The notes: generated by a model from the letters alone, not told the origin. Positions 1 to 6,346 are shown, counted from the first letter of the stretch. The stretch: DNA of 6,346 bases from Bdellovibrio sp. ZAP7 (GCA_943324165.2 CALPKO020000083.1:1-6346); one strand, 5' to 3'. Numbers and translations: made by a program.

Positions 1-1078
1 CGATAAAAAGCGGTTTATTGTCTTCAATCACACAACCCAAAGGCGCAACGGAAGTTTCGCATGCAGTAAATGCAAAAAGCGCATCTATGGTTTTATCGGG
101 AGAAACACCTGGAAAAAGGTGAATTAAAATTTCAACTTCGGCAGCGGTGTTGTCGTCAATTTTTTTAATTTTTATCTTTCCTTTTTCATTGGCTTTCAAT
201 ATACTATCGATAAGAGTTGAAGTATTAGTTGAAAATGGAATTTGCGTTATAACCAAGGTATTTTTATCCCATTGACCAATCTTAGCACGCACCCGAACAC
301 GTCCGCCACGAAGACCGTCATTATAATTTGAAACATCAGCAATTCCTGCAGTTTGAAAATCTGGATAAATCGTAAACGGTTTGCCTTTCAAAATTTTAAT
401 TGAAGCATCAATCAACTCATTGAAGTTATGAGGTAATACTTTTGTTGACAATCCAACTGCAATACCTTCGGCACCTTGCGCTAAAAGCAATGGGAATTTT
501 ACGGGTAAATTATTCGGTTCAGCACGACGACCGTCATAAGAAACGCCCCAATCGGTAATTTTCGGACTATAAATGACTTCTAAGGCAAATTTAGATAAAC
601 GTGCTTCGATATAACGAGAAGCCGCAGCGCCGTCCCCGGTAAGTATATTTCCCCAGTTTCCTTGGCAGTCGATTAACAACTCTTTTTGACCAATTTGCAC
701 CATTGCATCGCCAATACTTTGATCACCATGAGGATGGTATTGCATCGTATGTCCGACAACATTCGCAACTTTGTTGTAACGACCATCATCAAGCTCTTTC
801 AACGAATGCATAATACGACGCTGAACAGGTTTAAAACCGTCTTCAATAGCAGGAACAGCGCGTTCTAAAATCACATAGGAAGCGTAGTCCAAAAACCAAT
901 CTTTATACATTCCTGTAACTTTGGTAATGGTATCTTCACCAGTTTCTTGAATGTTGTAAAAATGTTCCCCTTCAAAATTATCCTTTGCAACAGCAATTAT
1001 TTCTTCGGAAACTTCTTCATTTTGATGTTCTTCATTTTGATCCTCAGGGATTGTATTTTCGTCTTCTTCGTCTTTCAT
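1..1078 (-). CDS. parC: Topoisomerase IV subunit A (ParC), N-terminal 359 codons; C-terminus lies beyond the window
   Basis: This is the DNA-cleaving subunit of the type IIA topoisomerase that unlinks daughter chromosomes; it works as a ParC2ParE2 tetramer in the cytoplasm. The frame is open from the ATG at 1078 to the window edge, so the stop is not visible. Residues 1-45 are a very acidic, probably disordered leader. The breakage-reunion domain starts near residue 55 (ITKVTGMYKDWFLDYASYVI). The winged-helix segment has YHPHGDQSIGD (114-124), and the catalytic tyrosine is Y156 in AAASRYIEARL. The tower region follows (GIAVGLSTKVLPHN and onward). It is called ParC rather than GyrA because it lies directly downstream of a ParE-type subunit and because QYHPHGDQSIGDAMVQIGQ differs from the GyrA pattern. 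The residue at the classical quinolone-contact serine is Q120. No TAnnTTTG element lies in the 154 bases upstream, so cotranscription with parE is inferred. The family call is very secure; ParC over GyrA is strongly supported. Confidence 0.96.
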   Translation of the reverse strand, partial: MKDEEDENTIPEDQNEEHQNEEVSEEIIAVAKDNFEGEHFYNIQETGEDTITKVTGMYKDWFLDYASYVILERAVPAIEDGFKPVQRRIMHSLKELDDGRYNKVANVVGHTMQYHPHGDQSIGDAMVQIGQKELLIDCQGNWGNILTGDGAAASRYIEARLSKFALEVIYSPKITDWGVSYDGRRAEPNNLPVKFPLLLAQGAEGIAVGLSTKVLPHNFNELIDASIKILKGKPFTIYPDFQTAGIADVSNYNDGLRGGRVRVRAKIGQWDKNTLVITQIPFSTNTSTLIDSILKANEKGKIKIKKIDDNTAAEVEILIHLFPGVSPDKTIDALFAFTACETSVAPLGCVIEDNKPLFI

Positions 1079-1232
1079 TTATGCTGAATTATTTCAGTAT
1101 TTTTTAACTATTTAAAAATCAATATTCGTATTTGATTCATGCACTACAACTTCTACTTCTTTATTTTGATACCATTCCTACTAGCAAATTCTTTTTTTTT
1201 TTATAGAAAAATGATATTTAATAAAATCTCTA
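1079..1232 (-). other. parE-parC spacer with A11 tract, small hairpin and a short coding-like stretch
   Basis: This 154-base gap is long for two subunits of one enzyme. I see no TAnnTTTG promoter element on the minus strand and no terminator oriented against parC, which fits readthrough from parE. It contains an 11-base homopolymer at 1192-1202 (A11 on the minus strand). An open stretch of 21 codons at 1112-1177 (minus) begins EWYQNKEVEV and has no start codon. A perfect 5-bp stem, CTGAA/TTCAG (1084-1088 with 1093-1097) around a 4-base loop, lies just upstream of the parC ATG. None of these has an assigned function. Confidence 0.5.
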
Positions 1233-3095
1233 TTAATTGGCTTCAATTTGATCCAACTCTACTTTCAAATTTTTGATAATGAACTCTTGACGGTCTGGTG
1301 TGTTTTTGCCCATATAAAAAGACAACAACTGTTCTATTGAAGTGTTTTTGTCCATCATGATAGGATCTAAACGAATGGTTTCGCCAATAAAATTCTTGAA
1401 TTCATCGGGAGAAATTTCTCCTAAACCTTTAAATCGAGTAATCTCTGGCTTGGGTTTTAGTTTTTCAATCGCATCTTTGCGCTCTTGTTCAGAATAGCAA
1501 TAAATGGTTTCTTTTTTATTTCTCACCCTAAACAATGGCGTTTGCAAAATATACAAATGTCCATCTTTTATCAATTCAGGAAAAAATTGCAAGAAAAATG
1601 TGATTAACAACAAACGTATGTGCATGCCATCGACGTCGGCATCGGTTGCAATTACAATGTTATTGTAGCGCAAATCTTGCATGTCTTCTTCGATATTCAA
1701 AGCCGCTTGCAGCAAATTAAATTCTTCATTTTCATAAACAATTTTTTTGCTCATTCCATAAGAATTCAGCGGTTTTCCGCGCAAACTAAAAACTGCTTGT
1801 GTGTTTACATCTCTAGATTTAGTGATTGAACCCGATGCAGAATCTCCCTCGGTGATAAAAAGTGTGCTTTCTAAATACCTTGGATTTTTGATATCTGGCA
1901 AATGCACCCGACAATCACGTAATTTTTTATTGTGTAAGTTCGATTTTTTAGCACGGTCTTTGGCTAATTTTCTGATGCCTGATAATTCTTTGCGCTCGCG
2001 TTCGGCTTGAAGGATTTTTCGCAATAGCAAATCGGCAGCTTCAGGATTCTTGTGTAAAAAATTGTCTAGTTTATTTTTTATAAAATCATTTACAAAAGTT
2101 CGAACAGATGGCATTCCTGGCTCAGAGCCAATTTCAGTTGAACCCAATTTGGTTTTGGTCTGCGATTCAAAAACAGGTTCCATTACTTTTATACTAACCG
2201 CAGAAACTATCGATTTTCTTATATCCGAAGGTTCAAAACCTTTGTTGTAGAATTCTCGAATTGTTTTTACAATCGCTTCTCGAAAAGCAACCAAATGCGT
2301 TCCTCCTTGCGTAGTATTTTGACCATTTACGAACGAATGGTATTCTTCAGAATATTGTGATTTGCTATGCGTTATTGCCACTTCAATATCATCTCCCAAA
2401 AGATGAATAATCGGATATACTTTGTCTTCTTCAGCTATATTTTCATCTAATAAATCACGTAACCCGTTATCGGAATAAAACTTTTCGCCATTGTAAATAA
2501 TCGTTAAACCCGTATTGAGATAGCAATAATTCTTTAACATTTTTATTACATATTCATTTCTGAATTTATAATTCTTAAAGATTGCCTCGTCGGGAATAAA
2601 AGTAACTTTCGTGCCTTTTCGTTTAGTAGTTTCGACTATTTCTTCTTCTAAAACCAAATTTCCAGCAGAAAATTCTGCTCCTTTTTGCTTATCGTCACGA
2701 ACTGATTCTACGCGGAAATAATTGGAAAGTGCATTGACAGCTTTTGTTCCAACTCCATTTAAACCAACGGATTTTTTAAAAGCCAAAGAATCGTATTTTC
2801 CACCGGTATTCATTTTAGAAACTACATCGACAACTTTCCCAAGTGGAATTCCACGGCCGTAATCTCTTACAGAAACCGTTTTGTCTTTAATAGTCACTTC
2901 TATGGTTTTTCCTGACCCCATTACAAATTCATCGATGCAATTATCGATTACTTCTTTGAGCAATATATAAATTCCATCGTCAACCGAAGAGCCGTCTCCT
3001 AACTTTCCGATGTACATTCCGGGACGCATTCTAATATGTTCCTTCCAGTCGAGCGAACGAATATTGTCTTCCGTATATTGATTTTGTTCTGACAT
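1233..3095 (-). CDS. parE: Topoisomerase IV subunit B (ParE), 620 aa
   Basis: This is the ATPase subunit of topoisomerase IV; ATP-driven dimerisation of its GHKL domains captures the DNA segment passed through the ParC-gated break. In order: the GHKL ATPase has E48 as general base and N52 as Mg-ATP ligand (KEVIDN), DYGRGIP (78-84) and the glycine-rich lid [10 protein letters not shown] (111-120). The transducer domain carries the QTK loop (312-314), whose K314 should contact the gamma phosphate. The Toprim domain has ITEGDSASG (414-422, E416) and DADVDG (485-490) as metal ligands. A conserved TRFKGLGE lies at 553-560. The length matches ParE (about 630 aa in E. coli) and lacks the insert that makes proteobacterial GyrB about 800 aa. 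The start chosen is the ATG at 3095. An in-frame TTG at 3119 would add eight residues (MHKIDNFK) that do not look conserved; the ATG gives the usual flavobacterial beginning [17 protein letters not shown]. It is followed by parC after 154 bases. Confidence 0.97.
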   Translation of the reverse strand: MSEQNQYTEDNIRSLDWKEHIRMRPGMYIGKLGDGSSVDDGIYILLKEVIDNCIDEFVMGSGKTIEVTIKDKTVSVRDYGRGIPLGKVVDVVSKMNTGGKYDSLAFKKSVGLNGVGTKAVNALSNYFRVESVRDDKQKGAEFSAGNLVLEEEIVETTKRKGTKVTFIPDEAIFKNYKFRNEYVIKMLKNYCYLNTGLTIIYNGEKFYSDNGLRDLLDENIAEEDKVYPIIHLLGDDIEVAITHSKSQYSEEYHSFVNGQNTTQGGTHLVAFREAIVKTIREFYNKGFEPSDIRKSIVSAVSIKVMEPVFESQTKTKLGSTEIGSEPGMPSVRTFVNDFIKNKLDNFLHKNPEAADLLLRKILQAERERKELSGIRKLAKDRAKKSNLHNKKLRDCRVHLPDIKNPRYLESTLFITEGDSASGSITKSRDVNTQAVFSLRGKPLNSYGMSKKIVYENEEFNLLQAALNIEEDMQDLRYNNIVIATDADVDGMHIRLLLITFFLQFFPELIKDGHLYILQTPLFRVRNKKETIYCYSEQERKDAIEKLKPKPEITRFKGLGEISPDEFKNFIGETIRLDPIMMDKNTSIEQLLSFYMGKNTPDRQEFIIKNLKVELDQIEAN

Positions 3096-3157
3096 TTTAA
3101 AATTATCGATTTTGTGCAATATACCACATATCAGTCAGGTTTAAATGCCTATGAAGC

Positions 3158-3184
3158 CAAAGTTATTAAGAATGATATTGACAA
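3158..3184 (-). promoter_or_regulatory. Candidate promoter for parE-parC
   Basis: On the minus strand TAACTTTG (3165-3158) matches the Bacteroidota -7 consensus TAnnTTTG exactly. A TTG (3184-3182) lies 16 bases upstream of it, slightly short of the 17-23 base spacing I recall for Flavobacterium. Transcription would begin near 3151, leaving a leader of about 55 bases before the parE ATG. It is the only exact -7 match I found between the lipoprotein gene and parE. It is predicted from consensus only. Confidence 0.5.
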
Positions 3185-3188
3185 TTTT

Positions 3189-3216
3189 GAAGTTAGAAGT
3201 TGGAAGTTAGAAGTTG
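3189..3216. repeat. Tandem heptamer repeat, four units of GAAGTTR
   Basis: The plus strand reads GAAGTTAGAAGTTG twice in direct succession with no mismatch (3189-3202 and 3203-3216), that is, four heptamers alternating A and G at the last position. A degenerate fifth unit (GATAGTT, 3216-3222) may follow. The array starts five bases upstream of the -33 candidate of the parE promoter. I recall similar GAAGTT-type heptamer strings between genes in flavobacterial genomes, but could not check that here. It is too short and non-palindromic to be a CRISPR. Confidence 0.85.
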
Positions 3217-3324
3217 ATAGTTTCAAGTCATTTAAAATCATAAGTAAACAGAAAAATCGTTGGTCAAGCCTACTTTTATGAGGGTGAAAAAAATCTAAAT
3301 CGTATTTTTATTAAAAACTAAAAA

Positions 3325-3992
3325 TCAATTGGAAGTTTTTTTATAAACTTGTTGATAACCGAAGTCTTTTAAGTGAAGAAATTTGCTGAATTCTCTCCTT
3401 GTAGGATTAATGATGAAAGTAGTTGAATCAATCGTTTTTGAATGAATTTTAGTAATAGAATCCATCCGTCTCAAATCGTTTTCAGCGTATAAATGTTTGA
3501 ATTCAAGATTATTCTTATTCAAATTGACAAGAGTAACTTCCCAATATTTTGATGTTTTTTCATTTAAAATTAAAATTCCATTGATTCGTTTTGCCTTTTG
3601 ACTATCCGATAAAATAAAAATCGTATCAATCTCTCTTGAAGAAAATTCTATTGAATCGCCACCATTTTATAATCAAAAACAGTATTGTTTATTTTTGAAA
3701 TATATTTACCGTTTGCAAAATTGAATTCTGTTTTTAATGAATCTAATTGGTTTTTTGGGAATTTGAATTTGAATAAATTCTCAGAAGTGATGGCGTTTTT
3801 ATTAATCTTCAAAACTACCGAATCTGAGTTAATATACTCTCCAATAAATTTATTTGGAATTGAAGTTAATTCGCTATCATTAATAGGTTGAGGGTTTTCA
3901 AAGTAGAAAGTAAAACTATCTTGAAATGCAGCTTTATCTTTACAGGAATAAAATATAAAACTCAAAACGATTAAAACAACAATTTTTTTCAT
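3325..3992 (-). pseudogene. Lipoprotein of unknown function, disrupted by a -1 frameshift (about 222 aa if restored)
   Basis: The first frame runs from the ATG at 3992 to a TAG at 3648-3650 (114 aa). Residues 1-17 form a lipoprotein signal, MKKIVVLIVLSFIFYSC, with C17 as the predicted lipidated cysteine; the lipobox FYSC is loose but of a kind seen in Bacteroidota. KDK follows, without an acidic surface-export signal, so a periplasm-facing location is the simpler guess. The body (ENPQPINDSELTSIPNKF) recalls a hypothetical family in flavobacteria; I know no function. At codon 109 the frame breaks. One extra A in the A4 tract at 3665-3668 would give DYKNGGDSIEF and stay open for 112 more codons to the TGA at 3325-3327, including ILILNEKTSKYWEVTLVNLN. 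Both halves read as credible protein, so one gene was split. A TTG-started 65-codon piece in the second half is not treated as a gene. A sequencing or assembly error remains possible. No clear terminator follows it. Confidence 0.8.
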
Positions 3993-4029
3993 ATTCTAAA
4001 TTTTAAAAAAATTATTCAATTTTTATGCC

Positions 4030-4060
4030 AAAAAAAAACCGCTCAATAACTTGAACGGTT
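4030..4060 (-). terminator. Intrinsic terminator of ychF
   Basis: On the minus strand AACCGTTCAA (4060-4051) pairs over ten positions with TTGAGCGGTT (4046-4037), with one G-T wobble, around the 4-base loop GTTA. A run of nine T (4038-4030) overlaps the stem end. It begins 22 bases after the ychF stop. It faces the same way as the downstream lipoprotein gene, so it should insulate that gene from ychF transcription. Confidence 0.92.
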
Positions 4061-4082
4061 GAGATAAATTTTTATTTTAATT

Positions 4083-5177
4083 TTAAACATTGAACCTAAA
4101 GTGCATTACATCACCATCTTTAACGATGTATTCTTTGCCTTCCACTTTAAATCTTCCTGCTTCTTTCGCTTTTGATTCGGAACCATAAGTTACATAATCT
4201 TCATAAGAAATTACTTCTGCACGAATAAATCCTTTTTCAAAATCGGTGTGAATTACGCCAGCTGCTTGAGGAGCAGTTGCACCAATATTTATTGTCCAAG
4301 CGCGTACCTCTTTGACTCCAGCCGTAAAATAAGTTTGTTGTTTTAGTAATTTATAAGCGGCACGGATCAAAACTGAAGCGCCAGGTTCTTGCAAGCCCAT
4401 GTCTTCTAAAAACATTTTGCGCTCTTCGTATGTTTCTAATTCTGTTATATCTGCCTCAGTTCCTACAGCCAAAACAATTACTTCCGCATTTTCATCTTTA
4501 ACAAGTTCTCGCACCAATTCTACGTATTTATTGCCTGTCGCAGCCGAATCTTCATCAACATTACAAACATATAATACTGGTTTTGAAGTGATCAATTGAA
4601 AATTTTCAAACAATTCTTCTTCTTCAAATCCTTTTGGCTCAACTGTTCTCGCAGATTTTGCTTGCAACAAACTTTCTCGAATTCTATTTAACAATCCTTC
4701 TTCAACTTGTGCTTCTTTATTTCCTGTTTTCGCTGCACGTTTCACTTTTTCCAAACGTTTTTCTACAGTTTCTAAATCTTTTAATTGTAGCTCAATATCA
4801 ATTGTTTCTTTATCGCGAATTGGATTTACATTTCCGTCAACATGAATGATGTTATCATTGTCAAAACAACGTAAAACATGAATAATTGCATTACATTCGC
4901 GGATATTTGCCAAAAATTGATTTCCTAAGCCCTCTCCTTTACTTGCTCCTTTTACCAAACCCGCAATGTCAACGATATCAACTGTCGCCATTTGAACCCT
5001 TTCTGGTTTAACCAATTCTTCCAGTTTTTCAATGCGCGGATCCGGCACGTTTACTACTCCGATATTTGGCTCAATCGTACAAAACGGAAAATTAGCGCTT
5101 TGTGCTTTTGCATTTGATAAACAATTGAATAAGGTTGATTTTCCAACATTAGGTAATCCTACAATTCCTGCTTTCAT
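4083..5177 (-). CDS. ychF: Ribosome-binding ATPase YchF (OLA1 family), 364 aa
   Basis: This is an Obg-related P-loop NTPase that prefers ATP to GTP, binds ribosomes and has been linked to translation and oxidative-stress response. The protein is complete, close to the 363 aa of E. coli YchF. The P-loop is GLPNVGKST (7-15) and the Walker B/G3 motif is DIAG (70-73). The G4 position reads NVDE (206-209) in place of NKxD, the NxxE variant that explains ATP preference. H112 (DNDNIIHVDG) matches the histidine that replaces the usual catalytic glutamine in this class (H114 in E. coli), and C33 (NFPFCTIEP) matches the redox-sensitive C35 of E. coli. A coiled-coil segment lies at about 125-180. The TGS domain spans about 281-364 and ends YIVKDGDVMHFRFNV. 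The start is unambiguous because the P-loop begins at residue 7. It appears monocistronic: a promoter candidate lies upstream and a strong terminator follows. Nothing unusual is seen in the protein. Confidence 0.98.
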   Translation of the reverse strand: MKAGIVGLPNVGKSTLFNCLSNAKAQSANFPFCTIEPNIGVVNVPDPRIEKLEELVKPERVQMATVDIVDIAGLVKGASKGEGLGNQFLANIRECNAIIHVLRCFDNDNIIHVDGNVNPIRDKETIDIELQLKDLETVEKRLEKVKRAAKTGNKEAQVEEGLLNRIRESLLQAKSARTVEPKGFEEEELFENFQLITSKPVLYVCNVDEDSAATGNKYVELVRELVKDENAEVIVLAVGTEADITELETYEERKMFLEDMGLQEPGASVLIRAAYKLLKQQTYFTAGVKEVRAWTINIGATAPQAAGVIHTDFEKGFIRAEVISYEDYVTYGSESKAKEAGRFKVEGKEYIVKDGDVMHFRFNV

Positions 5178-5203
5178 TTTTATGAATGTTTTTTAAAAGT
5201 TTG

Positions 5204-5211
5204 CAAATATA
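5204..5211 (-). promoter_or_regulatory. Candidate -7 element for ychF
   Basis: TATATTTG (5211-5204, minus strand) matches TAnnTTTG exactly and lies 26 bases upstream of the ychF ATG, implying a leader of about 20 bases. The nearest TTTG that could serve as a -33 element (5240-5237) is separated by 25 bases, longer than usual, and that spacer is mostly a 17-base AT palindrome (5220-5236). The -7 match alone supports the call. Confidence 0.45.
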
Positions 5212-5304
5212 TGCTTTATATTATTTAAAAAATAATCAAAATACATTTCTCAAAATCATAATCTTTAACTAAAATTATATAATAAGTCAAAAGATTTATG
5301 GACG

Positions 5305-5312
5305 TAGATTTG
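5305..5312 (+). promoter_or_regulatory. Candidate -7 element for the secreted-protein gene
   Basis: TAGATTTG matches TAnnTTTG exactly and ends 25 bases before the ATG at 5338, which implies a leader of about 20 bases. No TTG lies at the usual distance upstream, so the -33 half is absent or degenerate. Together with the ychF element it makes this a divergent promoter region of 160 bases. Confidence 0.45.
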
Positions 5313-5337
5313 TGCAATAACTTTAAATTCAAATCAT

Positions 5338-5874
5338 ATGAAAACAATAATTCTAAGTATTGCCATTAGCGTTGTTACTTTAATTGCTAATGCGCAAATA
5401 AAGAATGTAACAGAAGTTAGTAAAACAACTATTACTACAACTAAAGATTCCGATGGAGTAAAACAATCAATTAAAAAACAAGATGTTAAAGAAGTGCAAA
5501 ATGTTGAATTAGAAAATCCAAATTCTAACGAATTGAACAAAGATATCAAACCAACTCCAATTGATGTTACTTCAAAAACACAAGTTATAAATGCTGATGG
5601 CTCAACAAGAACGGTCGATGTCGATCGTTCGTCTTATTATGAATCAAACGGAAAAAAAGTGCAATTATCATTAGACGCAAATGGTTATTCAATGATTATT
5701 CCCGAGACAAAAACAAAAACTTTGTTACGAAAAACAGCAACAAACAGCTATATTTTAAAATCAAAAAACAAATATGCAATTGGCTATTTTGATACAAATG
5801 GAGATTTGATTATTGAAACTTATGATGCTAAATCAGACAAGGTGAACGCAGAAACCTACAAAATAGCAAAATAA
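5338..5874 (+). CDS. Small secreted protein of unknown function, 178 aa
   Basis: I do not recognise a domain. Residues 1-19 (MKTIILSIAISVVTLIANA) form a typical type I signal peptide with signal peptidase cleavage predicted between A19 and Q20, so the mature 159-residue protein should be exported to the periplasm or beyond. There is no lipobox cysteine, and the protein contains no cysteine at all. The mature N-terminal half is polar and rich in K, T, V, D and N (TTITTTKDSDGVKQSIKKQ), probably extended or disordered. The second half has alternating polar and hydrophobic stretches that suggest beta-strands (NSYILKSKNKYAIGYFDTNGDLIIETYD). No C-terminal type IX secretion domain is visible. It stands alone, with its own promoter candidate upstream and an intrinsic terminator 22 bases after its stop. 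The start is well fixed because the signal peptide begins at this ATG. It is confidently a gene; its role is unknown. Confidence 0.9.
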   Translation: MKTIILSIAISVVTLIANAQIKNVTEVSKTTITTTKDSDGVKQSIKKQDVKEVQNVELENPNSNELNKDIKPTPIDVTSKTQVINADGSTRTVDVDRSSYYESNGKKVQLSLDANGYSMIIPETKTKTLLRKTATNSYILKSKNKYAIGYFDTNGDLIIETYDAKSDKVNAETYKIAK

Positions 5875-5895
5875 TTACTTTGAATAGAAAAATAT

Positions 5896-5921
5896 AAAAG
5901 TCGTCTATGGATGGCTTTTTT
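5896..5921 (+). terminator. Intrinsic terminator of the secreted-protein gene
   Basis: AAAAGTCGTC (5896-5905) pairs with GATGGCTTTT (5910-5919) with two G-T wobbles around the loop TATG, and the T tract extends to 5921. The spacing, 22 bases after the stop codon, is typical. It separates this gene from the downstream glycosyltransferase. The wobbles make it weaker than the ychF terminator. Confidence 0.8.
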
Positions 5922-5953
5922 ATTATAAGTATATTTACAAAAATTTTTAACAA

Positions 5954-6346
5954 ATGTATTTTTCTATTATCATTCCTGTTTTTAACCGTCCTCAAGAAAT
6001 TGAAGAAATGCTTGAAAGTTTGACAAAAACAACTTTTAAAGCAGATTTTGAAATTTTAATTATCGAAGATGGTTCGACGAACAAATGCGAGAACGTTGTT
6101 GAAAAATATAAAAGTAAATTAAATATCAGCTATTTTTTTAAATCAAATTCAGGACCAGGTGATTCAAGAAACTTTGGAATGAAAAAAGCCAAAGGCGATT
6201 ATTTTTTGATATTTGATTCAGATTGTATAATTCCAGCACACTATTTAAATGAGGTTTCGAAAGCGTTGAAGTCTAACTTTGTTGCTTGTTTTGGTGGACC
6301 TGACCAAGCTTTAAAGAGTTTTTCAACCATACAAAAAGCGATTAAC
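5954..6346 (+). CDS. Family 2 glycosyltransferase, N-terminal 131 codons; continues beyond the window
   Basis: This is a GT-A fold glycosyltransferase that should move a sugar from a nucleotide donor to an acceptor, as in surface polysaccharide or lipid glycosylation; donor and acceptor cannot be read from this part. The start is MYFSIIIPVFNRPQEIEEML, the standard first strand and nucleotide-binding turn of family GT2. IIEDGS (36-41) supplies the conserved uridine-binding aspartate D39. SGPGDSRNFGMKKAKGDY (66-83) is the usual segment ahead of the metal site, and FDSD (87-90) is the DxD-like motif (D88, D90). GGPDQ (114-118) resembles a subgroup I associate with Bacteroidota that ends in a membrane segment; that end is outside the window. 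The start is secure because the core strand begins at residue 2. A terminator separates it from the upstream gene. The only promoter hint is TATATTTA (5930-5937), one mismatch from TAnnTTTG. Confidence 0.95.
   Translation, partial: MYFSIIIPVFNRPQEIEEMLESLTKTTFKADFEILIIEDGSTNKCENVVEKYKSKLNISYFFKSNSGPGDSRNFGMKKAKGDYFLIFDSDCIIPAHYLNEVSKALKSNFVACFGGPDQALKSFSTIQKAIN

Noticed and set aside
686..868. Short plus-strand open frame opposite parC
   Set aside because: It is antisense to the well-supported ParC catalytic core and its product has no protein-like features. The same applies to the plus-strand frames opposite parE (1620-2250), the lipoprotein (3685-3891) and ychF (4399-4849), and to the minus-strand frame opposite the secreted protein (5334-5549).
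1149..1163. A second copy of the GAAGTT heptamer array (minus strand) in the parE-parC spacer
   Set aside because: Only one full GAAGTTG unit and a partial GAAGTA are present, within what chance allows in this composition.
3096..3119. Upstream TTG start for parE at 3119, giving a 628-residue product
   Set aside because: The eight added residues do not look conserved, and the ATG at 3095 gives the expected ParE beginning with an AT-rich leader.
3295..3324. Terminator after the lipoprotein gene
   Set aside because: The inverted T5/A5 sequence is only A/T, and no GC-containing stem followed by a T tract is present on the minus strand.
3325..3522. Separate 65-codon gene on the minus strand
   Set aside because: It begins at a TTG inside a longer open frame that continues upstream to about 3663; it is the tail of the frameshifted lipoprotein gene.
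3665..3668. Programmed -1 ribosomal frameshifting in the lipoprotein gene
   Set aside because: TAT AAA ATG is not a slippery heptamer of the X XXY YYZ type and the A run is only four long; I saw no clear downstream stimulatory hairpin. Mutation or sequencing error is simpler.
5930..5937. Promoter for the glycosyltransferase gene at TATATTTA
   Set aside because: It misses the final G of TAnnTTTG and has no TTG at a suitable distance, so it is not listed as a feature, though its position 16 bases before the ATG is reasonable.
1..6346. CRISPR arrays, insertion sequences, tRNA or rRNA genes, phage or defence genes
   Set aside because: No spaced repeats, transposase-like frames, terminal inverted repeats or RNA-gene signatures were seen; the window is ordinary core chromosome.

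Overview
The window looks like core chromosome of a member of the phylum Bacteroidota, most likely Flavobacteriaceae and close to Flavobacterium. The evidence is the AT-rich sequence, AT-rich leaders instead of strong Shine-Dalgarno sites, exact matches to the Bacteroidota -7 promoter element TAnnTTTG upstream of several genes, and the sequence character of ParE, ParC and YchF. The genus is inferred from pattern recognition; no search was run.

Layout. Positions 1-5177 are read on the minus strand. In transcription order they hold ychF (5177-4083), a strong intrinsic terminator (4060-4030), a frameshifted lipoprotein gene (3992-3325), a 229-base gap with a short heptamer repeat and a promoter candidate, parE (3095-1233), a 154-base spacer, and the first 359 codons of parC (from 1078, running off the left edge). 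Positions 5338-6346 are read on the plus strand. They hold a small secreted protein of unknown function (5338-5874), an intrinsic terminator (5896-5921), and the first 131 codons of a family 2 glycosyltransferase (from 5954, running off the right edge). The 160-base divergent gap between ychF and the secreted protein carries one promoter candidate for each side.

How the genes relate. parE and parC encode the two subunits of topoisomerase IV, the decatenase that separates daughter chromosomes, and probably form one transcription unit. ychF encodes a universally conserved ribosome-associated ATPase and looks monocistronic. The lipoprotein, the secreted protein and the glycosyltransferase have no visible functional tie to these or to each other.

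I see no mobile element, CRISPR array, RNA gene, phage gene or defence cluster, and nothing that amounts to a new multi-gene system. The observation most worth checking is the lipoprotein gene: both halves read as good protein in two frames, and a single inserted base in an A4 tract rejoins them. Smaller points are a non-canonical residue at the quinolone-contact position of ParC, a perfect tandem heptamer beside the parE promoter candidate, and an AT palindrome upstream of ychF.
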